From the NCBI RefSeq assembly GCF_900142195.1, contig NZ_FRAB01000013.1:91405-155404 (forward strand): a stretch of 64,000 nt of DNA, read 5' to 3'. Source of the DNA: Paraburkholderia terricola (lineage in GTDB: Bacteria; Pseudomonadota; Gammaproteobacteria; Burkholderiales; Burkholderiaceae). Below are positions 62,058 to 64,000 of this stretch, one piece after another. The notes beneath the pieces are model-generated. The model saw only the letters and a program-made list of their open reading frames with translations, was not told the origin of the DNA and did no database searches. Position 1 is the first letter of the stretch; every line of letters starts with the position of its first letter. The position numbers and the translations under genes are program-made.

Positions 62058-62091
62058 CATACTGTATGGGGTAGATCATCGCGCGATTGAT
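62058..62091. promoter_or_regulatory. Dyads upstream of the oxalate/formate antiporter
   Basis: CATACTGTATG (62058-62068), a perfect palindrome with five-base arms, and GATCATCGCGCGATTGATC (62073-62091), an inverted repeat with a one-base slip. Both lie in the AT-rich stretch 65-100 bases upstream of ATG 62155, where the promoter should be. TTGACT at 62038 could be its -35. A regulator operator is likely; which one is unknown. Confidence 0.45.
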
Positions 62092-62154
62092 CGGCGGGGG
62101 AAGAAGCCACTTTGGCGCCCGCAAACATGAGGCAGCCATGCCAAGGAGACAGTA

Positions 62155-63498
62155 ATGGACACGGATCACCAGGGAGGGGCGTCGTCGTGGAGAGCGTCAC
62201 CGTGGGTGCAACTCGTATTCGGCGTGATTTGCATGGCGATGATTGCCAACATGCAGTACGGCTGGACGTTGTTCGTCAACCCGATCAACGAGAAGTATCA
62301 GTGGGGCCGGGCCGCCATTCAGGTGGCATTCACGATCTTCGTGGTGACTGAAACGTGGCTCGTGCCGGTGGAAGGCTATCTCGTCGACAAGTACGGGCCG
62401 CGTCCCGTGGTGGTCGCGGGCGGCCTGCTCTGCGGCGTGGCGTGGGCGCTGAACTCGGTGGCGTCGTCGCTGCCGGTGCTGTATATCGCGGCGGCGATAG
62501 GCGGCGTCGGCGCGGGCGCGGTGTACGGCACCTGCGTGGGCAATGCGCTGAAGTGGTTCCCCACGCGTCGCGGACTCGCTGCCGGCATCACCGCGGCGGG
62601 GTTCGGCGCGGGGTCGGCGGCCACCGTCGTGCCGATTGCCAGCATGATCAAGAGCAGCGGTTACGAAGCCACGTTCCTGTGGTTCGGCCTCGGTCAGGGG
62701 ATCATCGTTTTCCTGCTCGGTCTCGCGCTGCTCGCGCCGCCGACCAAGCTGCTCGCGACGGCGAAAAGCACCGTGCAGCGCGTGGTCTACAACGCGACGC
62801 CACGCGAAGTGGTCAGCTCGCCGGTGTTCTGGGTCATGTACCTGATGTTCATCATGATGGCCGCGGGCGGCTTGATGGCGACCGCGCAGCTCGGACCGAT
62901 CGCGAAAGACTTCGGTCTGCACGATTCGCCGGTTTCGCTGCTTGGCCTGACCTTGCCCGCACTGACCTTCGCGCTGACCATCGACCGCGTGCTGAACGGT
63001 CTGACGCGGCCGTTCTTCGGCTGGATCTCGGATCGTATCGGCCGGGAAAATACGATGTTCATGGCGTTCGCGATCGAAGCGGTCGGCATTCTGGCGCTGT
63101 CGAAGTACGGCCACAGTCCGGTCGCGTTTGTCGTGCTGACCGGCATCGTGTTCTTTGCATGGGGCGAAATCTACAGCCTGTTCCCCGCGACCTGCGGCGA
63201 CACGTACGGACCGAAATACGCCGCCACCAACGCCGGCCTGTTGTACACGGCGAAGGGAACGGCTGCGCTGCTGGTGCCGTTCACGAGCGTCGTCACGGCG
63301 ATGACGGGCAGTTGGCACGCGGTCTTCATGCTCGCCTCCGGCATGGCCGCGGTGGCCGCCCTGCTCGCGCTGTTCGTGCTGAAGCCGATGCGCCGCGCGT
63401 ACGCCGAACGGCACGCCGCGCCGGTGCTCGATATGCCGTATAGCCCCGCGTCGCCCTTCGTCAGCGAGTCCGCGCGAATTTCGGCGGACGGCGGTTGA
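62155..63498 (+). CDS. OxlT-type oxalate/formate antiporter (MFS)
   Basis: 447 residues, about 12 helices. The OxlT-type start IANMQYGWTLFVNPINEKYQ and the segments FVVTETWLVPVEGYLVDKYG, GTCVGNALKWFPTRRGLAAG, LGLTLPALTFALTIDRVLNG and EIYSLFPATCGDTYGPKYAA match the oxalate:formate antiporter family. It would import oxalate and export formate for energy or detoxification. A strong ribosome site AAGGAGACAGTA precedes ATG. The formyl-CoA transferase and oxalyl-CoA decarboxylase genes that would confirm the pathway are not in this window. Confidence 0.9.
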   Translation: MDTDHQGGASSWRASPWVQLVFGVICMAMIANMQYGWTLFVNPINEKYQWGRAAIQVAFTIFVVTETWLVPVEGYLVDKYGPRPVVVAGGLLCGVAWALNSVASSLPVLYIAAAIGGVGAGAVYGTCVGNALKWFPTRRGLAAGITAAGFGAGSAATVVPIASMIKSSGYEATFLWFGLGQGIIVFLLGLALLAPPTKLLATAKSTVQRVVYNATPREVVSSPVFWVMYLMFIMMAAGGLMATAQLGPIAKDFGLHDSPVSLLGLTLPALTFALTIDRVLNGLTRPFFGWISDRIGRENTMFMAFAIEAVGILALSKYGHSPVAFVVLTGIVFFAWGEIYSLFPATCGDTYGPKYAATNAGLLYTAKGTAALLVPFTSVVTAMTGSWHAVFMLASGMAAVAALLALFVLKPMRRAYAERHAAPVLDMPYSPASPFVSESARISADGG

Positions 63499-63566
63499 TC
63501 GGCGCTCAGTGCGTTGACTCGGCCGTTGCGTCGGGTCGAGCGGTTCGGCCGATGGTAAGCGCAAGA

Positions 63567-63589
63567 AGCGGGGCCGCCATCGCCCCGCT
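63567..63589. terminator. Hairpin between convergent genes
   Basis: AGCGGGGC (63567-63574) and GCCCCGCT (63582-63589) with a seven-base loop. There is no T-run, so it may be a weak or bidirectional stop between the OxlT gene and the enoyl-CoA hydratase gene. Confidence 0.4.
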
Positions 63590-63736
63590 CCTCGTGACGA
63601 AGTAGAACAGCACGACGCACAGCCGTTGAACGCGTAGGTGTGGCGAGCGCCATGAACGAACCACGGGGCGCTCGCCGACGCGTTGCATGTCGGGGCAAAA
63701 CCCATGCTCTCTCGCCCCTGCCGCGCGCTCGCCTCT

Positions 63737-64000
63737 CTAGCTCTGCTCCCCGGTTCCCGCCTGCGTCACCTGCCAGCGCGGCGCGCGTTTCTCCAGGAAC
63801 GCGTTCACCCCTTCGCGCTGATCCACACCGTCGAACAGATCGACAAAGCGCTCGCGCTCCACCGCCAACGCCGCCGCACGCGGCACACCGTTGCGGGCCT
63901 GATGAATCAGCGTCTTGCTGAAGCCGACCGCTTGCGGACTCAGCGTCGCGACACGCGCCGCCATCGTCAATGCGGCCTCGCGCGCGGCGCCCTTTTCCAC
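63737..64000 (-). CDS. Enoyl-CoA hydratase/isomerase family protein (N-terminal part outside window)
   Basis: The frame is open to the last base, so the gene continues right; 87 residues of its C-terminus are seen. KTLIHQARNGVPRAAALAVE and EGVNAFLEKRAPRWQ are the typical crotonase tail, like that of liuC (FLEKRSPAWR). The active-site glycines and catalytic acids lie in the missing part. A beta-oxidation or related CoA function is inferred. Convergent with the OxlT gene. Confidence 0.85.
   Translation of the reverse strand: MEKGAAREAALTMAARVATLSPQAVGFSKTLIHQARNGVPRAAALAVERERFVDLFDGVDQREGVNAFLEKRAPRWQVTQAGTGEQS

Overview
The window is high-GC chromosomal DNA, tightly packed with genes on both strands. 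Gene content points to a betaproteobacterium of the Burkholderia/Paraburkholderia group: a liu leucine-degradation operon with a TetR regulator, a family B DNA polymerase II, DUF899, DUF2891 and DUF1993 proteins, a DedA-PAP2-LssY fusion, and paired S53 and S10 peptidases. This assignment rests on gene families and arrangement, not on a database match. I saw no rRNA, tRNA, CRISPR array or complete insertion sequence.

Layout. 1-2.8 kb: the end of a glutathione S-transferase gene, a flavin-type PNPOx protein, a DUF1488 protein and a PhnD-like binding protein. 2.8-9.6 kb: the leucine/isovalerate operon liuABCD on the minus strand, with a divergent TetR gene. 9.8-16.4 kb: housekeeping and single genes (DUF72, aroG, HU, a membrane GGDEF-EAL protein, DUF899, an AhpD-like protein). 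16.4-21.6 kb: a putrescine block, with a PuuR-like regulator and, after a gene-poor 970-base gap, puuD-puuA-aminotransferase in spuABC order. 21.7-30.6 kb: a Deg-type protease with an altered active site, DUF2891, PRC-barrel, polB, EthD, a lipoprotein phosphoesterase and a molybdopterin-fold protein. 30.7-34.6 kb: a LysR-DctA overlapping pair, a truncated ModA-like gene and a VapBC toxin-antitoxin pair behind a near-perfect palindrome. 35-43 kb: LysR/MFS/SDR, a degenerate ABC1 (UbiB-like) protein, an EamA transporter, three different tandem repeats and an L,D-transpeptidase with a long Ser-Ala repeat. 43-55.9 kb: small secreted and RNA-binding proteins, the S53/S10 peptidase operon, a LysE/Lrp divergent pair, OsmC and the DedA-PAP2-LssY fusion.

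55.9-58.6 kb is the most foreign-looking stretch. It has visibly lower GC (a 60-base line at 56401 has 21 G/C), a 19-codon ORF with a good ribosome site, an unrecognised 218-residue membrane-type protein, and a convergent gene fusing a MerR DNA-binding domain to a P-loop NTPase. Immediately to its right is a probable metal-responsive unit: a His-rich PadR regulator resembling YqjI, a siderophore-interacting ferric reductase resembling YqjH, and an MFS transporter. The window ends with an OxlT-type oxalate/formate antiporter and the C-terminal part of an enoyl-CoA hydratase.

Functionally the window mixes amino-acid and polyamine catabolism, metal and redox functions, envelope functions (Deg protease, L,D-transpeptidase, DedA/PAP2, glycine zipper) and a few accessory modules (VapBC, the MerR-NTPase islet). 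Several proteins have lost or changed residues that their families need for catalysis (Deg-like, ABC1, PAP2, YkuD, HNH-like); these are listed as separate findings.
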